Assembly (NCBI GenBank): GCA_024695545.1
Contig: JAILHZ010000062.1
Coordinates: 1-6,425, forward strand
Reading direction: 5' to 3'
DNA from: Clostridiales bacterium
GTDB taxonomy: Bacteria > Bacillota_A > Clostridia > Saccharofermentanales > Saccharofermentanaceae
DNA length: 6,425 bases
Numbering within the stretch: the stretch's first letter is position 1; the number at the start of each line of letters is the position of its first letter. Positions 5,413 through 6,425 of this stretch are shown here, piece after piece. Below the pieces are notes generated by a model. The model was not told the DNA's origin and ran no database searches. It saw nothing but the letters and a program-made list of their open reading frames with translations. The translations under genes were made by a program, and so were the position numbers.

Positions 5413-6408
5413 ATGAAAGAAAAAATCAATGTGAGCATTTCCGTTTTTGAGAAAAACTTTAAGATGGCGAAGCACGCGTATGTGCTGAACAGCAGCATGG
5501 AAGCCTGCGGATGCGCATCGGCCTTTATCGGTGATACCGAGCCGATGAACGAAGACCGCTTCCTCCGCTCGAAGCTCGTCGTTAAGAGCAGTACCGGGAT
5601 CCTTTCCACCTTAGGGCGCGGCAATGCCCGCCAGATCGTCGCGGCTACGATTGCTTCCTGCGCAGATCCTAAGCAGGCAATGGACACGATTGCGAAGATC
5701 CACAGAAAGCTCGACAAGAAATTCTTTAACTCCGACTACCTGGTCCTTTCGGCCATCATGATCTTTAAAAACTGTAGAGAATCCGAGTATGACGAGGTCA
5801 TCGCCAGAACCAGAAAGATCTATTCTCTGGAAAGAAAGGCCCATCCGATGATCACCGGCCGTGAGGATCTGGTGAACATCACACTCATGGCGCTTTCGGG
5901 AATTGAGCCGGAATCTGTAGTCGCCAGAGCCGAGCATCACTTCGAGGCATTAAAGGAATACTATCATCTGAAGAATAAGATCCAGTATCTGTCCTGCATG
6001 CTCAGCATCTTTGACGGATTCCCGTCAGAAATGGCCAAGTCCGCAAAAGAAACACATGAAGCCTTGAAGTCCTACGGCATCCGCTTTGATTCTTATGGCA
6101 TGCCGATCATCGGAGCGATTTCCGCTCTTGTGAAGCGTCAGGATACGGATATGGTCTGCGCGTCAATTCGCGATGTCAGCGAGCGTCTGAAGAAGATCCG
6201 CGGCATGGGTTCCATGGGCGCCGGAAAGCGCATCCGTAACATGATCGCTACTGCCATCGTGATCGACGCCTACACCGCCGACATGAACAGCACAGTCAGA
6301 GACAGCGTAAGCGCAGCGATCATCTCCGCCATCATCGCAGCCGAGATCGCATGCATCGTCGCCGCATCTACTGCCGCATCCGCAAGTGCTGCAAGTGCAT
6401 CCAGCTGA
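5413..6408 (+). CDS. DUF4003-like protein of unknown function
   Basis: The 331-residue product has no signal peptide at its start and looks cytoplasmic and largely helical. Blocks that recall DUF4003 are VKSSTGILSTLGRG (57-70), FNSDYLVLSAIMIF (105-118), KAHPMITGREDLVNITLMAL (142-161), HLKNKIQYLSCML (185-197) and the glycine-rich RGMGSMGAGKRIRNMIATAIV (263-283). The family has no assigned activity that I know. The last 30 or so residues (about 299-331) are rich in Ala, Ile and Ser, hydrophobic first and then ASxASAASASS; similar tails occur in this family as I remember it. That stretch could be an amphipathic or membrane-associated end. It includes several Cys residues (ACGC at 31-34, others scattered) with no recognisable metal-binding spacing. 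The ATG is set by AGAGGA 7 nt upstream. It is transcribed away from the cps operon across a 204-bp gap, so a functional link is only possible. Family match is from memory. Confidence 0.7.
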   Translation: MKEKINVSISVFEKNFKMAKHAYVLNSSMEACGCASAFIGDTEPMNEDRFLRSKLVVKSSTGILSTLGRGNARQIVAATIASCADPKQAMDTIAKIHRKLDKKFFNSDYLVLSAIMIFKNCRESEYDEVIARTRKIYSLERKAHPMITGREDLVNITLMALSGIEPESVVARAEHHFEALKEYYHLKNKIQYLSCMLSIFDGFPSEMAKSAKETHEALKSYGIRFDSYGMPIIGAISALVKRQDTDMVCASIRDVSERLKKIRGMGSMGAGKRIRNMIATAIVIDAYTADMNSTVRDSVSAAIISAIIAAEIACIVAASTAASASAASASS

Positions 6409-6412
6409 CAGT

Positions 6413-6423
6413 CCCGGAACGGG
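6413..6423 (+). terminator. Possible start of a terminator hairpin, cut by the window end
   Basis: CCCG-GAA-CGGG forms a 4-bp stem 4 nt after the stop codon of the DUF4003-like gene. The window ends 2 nt later, so the presence of a T-run cannot be judged. Confidence 0.3.
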
Positions 6424-6425
6424 TA

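Noticed and set aside
5343..5940. Minus-strand open frames opposite the DUF4003-like gene
   Set aside because: They lack good ribosome sites and overlap a gene with a clear start and family-like blocks.
6298..6405. Ala/Ser-rich repeat end of the DUF4003-like gene as a frameshift or tandem repeat artefact
   Set aside because: The frame stays open to a normal stop, and a hydrophobic Ala-rich end fits what I recall of the family; the repeat units are too short and irregular to call a tandem repeat.

Overview
The window suggests a chromosomal segment of a Gram-positive Bacillota, most likely class Clostridia. The reasons are: separate cpsC (membrane activator) and cpsD (BY-kinase) genes instead of the single fused gene usual in Gram-negatives; a PHP-type CpsB phosphatase; a class B sortase next to a surface protein with an SPQTG sorting signal, a motif type known for SrtB of Clostridioides difficile; purine-rich Shine-Dalgarno sites; and moderate GC with AT-rich intergenic DNA. 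I cannot name the genus.

Layout: one leftward (minus-strand) gene cluster fills about 5.2 kb. In transcription order it is cpsC (5208-4336), cpsD (4334-3612), cpsB (3615-2875), srtB (2786-1941), an SPQTG-anchored secreted protein (1886-1182) and a LytR-CpsA-Psr (LCP) protein (1207-170). The first three genes are packed with a 1-nt gap and a 4-nt ATGA overlap. The last two overlap by 26 nt out of frame. A strong extended -10 promoter (TGtTATAAT at 5248-5256 with TTTGCA 17 nt upstream) lies before cpsC. A GC-rich hairpin at 35-74 with T-runs on both sides probably ends the operon and also any convergent gene left of the window. A weaker internal promoter may sit in the 88-bp gap before srtB.

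To the right, a divergent plus-strand gene (5413-6408) encodes a 331-residue protein that resembles DUF4003. Its function is unknown. It is followed by the start of a possible terminator hairpin cut by the window end.

How the genes fit together: CpsC, CpsD and CpsB form the tyrosine phosphorylation switch that normally controls capsule or exopolysaccharide chain assembly. LCP proteins transfer finished glycopolymers to peptidoglycan. Sortase B attaches a surface protein to peptidoglycan, and its probable substrate is the next gene. The cluster therefore joins a phosphorylation control module to two different wall-attachment enzymes, with no glycosyltransferase, flippase or polymerase in the window. 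That arrangement is the most interesting thing here. Each component family is known; shared control of protein and polysaccharide anchoring is inference. I found no tRNA, rRNA, CRISPR array, insertion sequence or phage gene.
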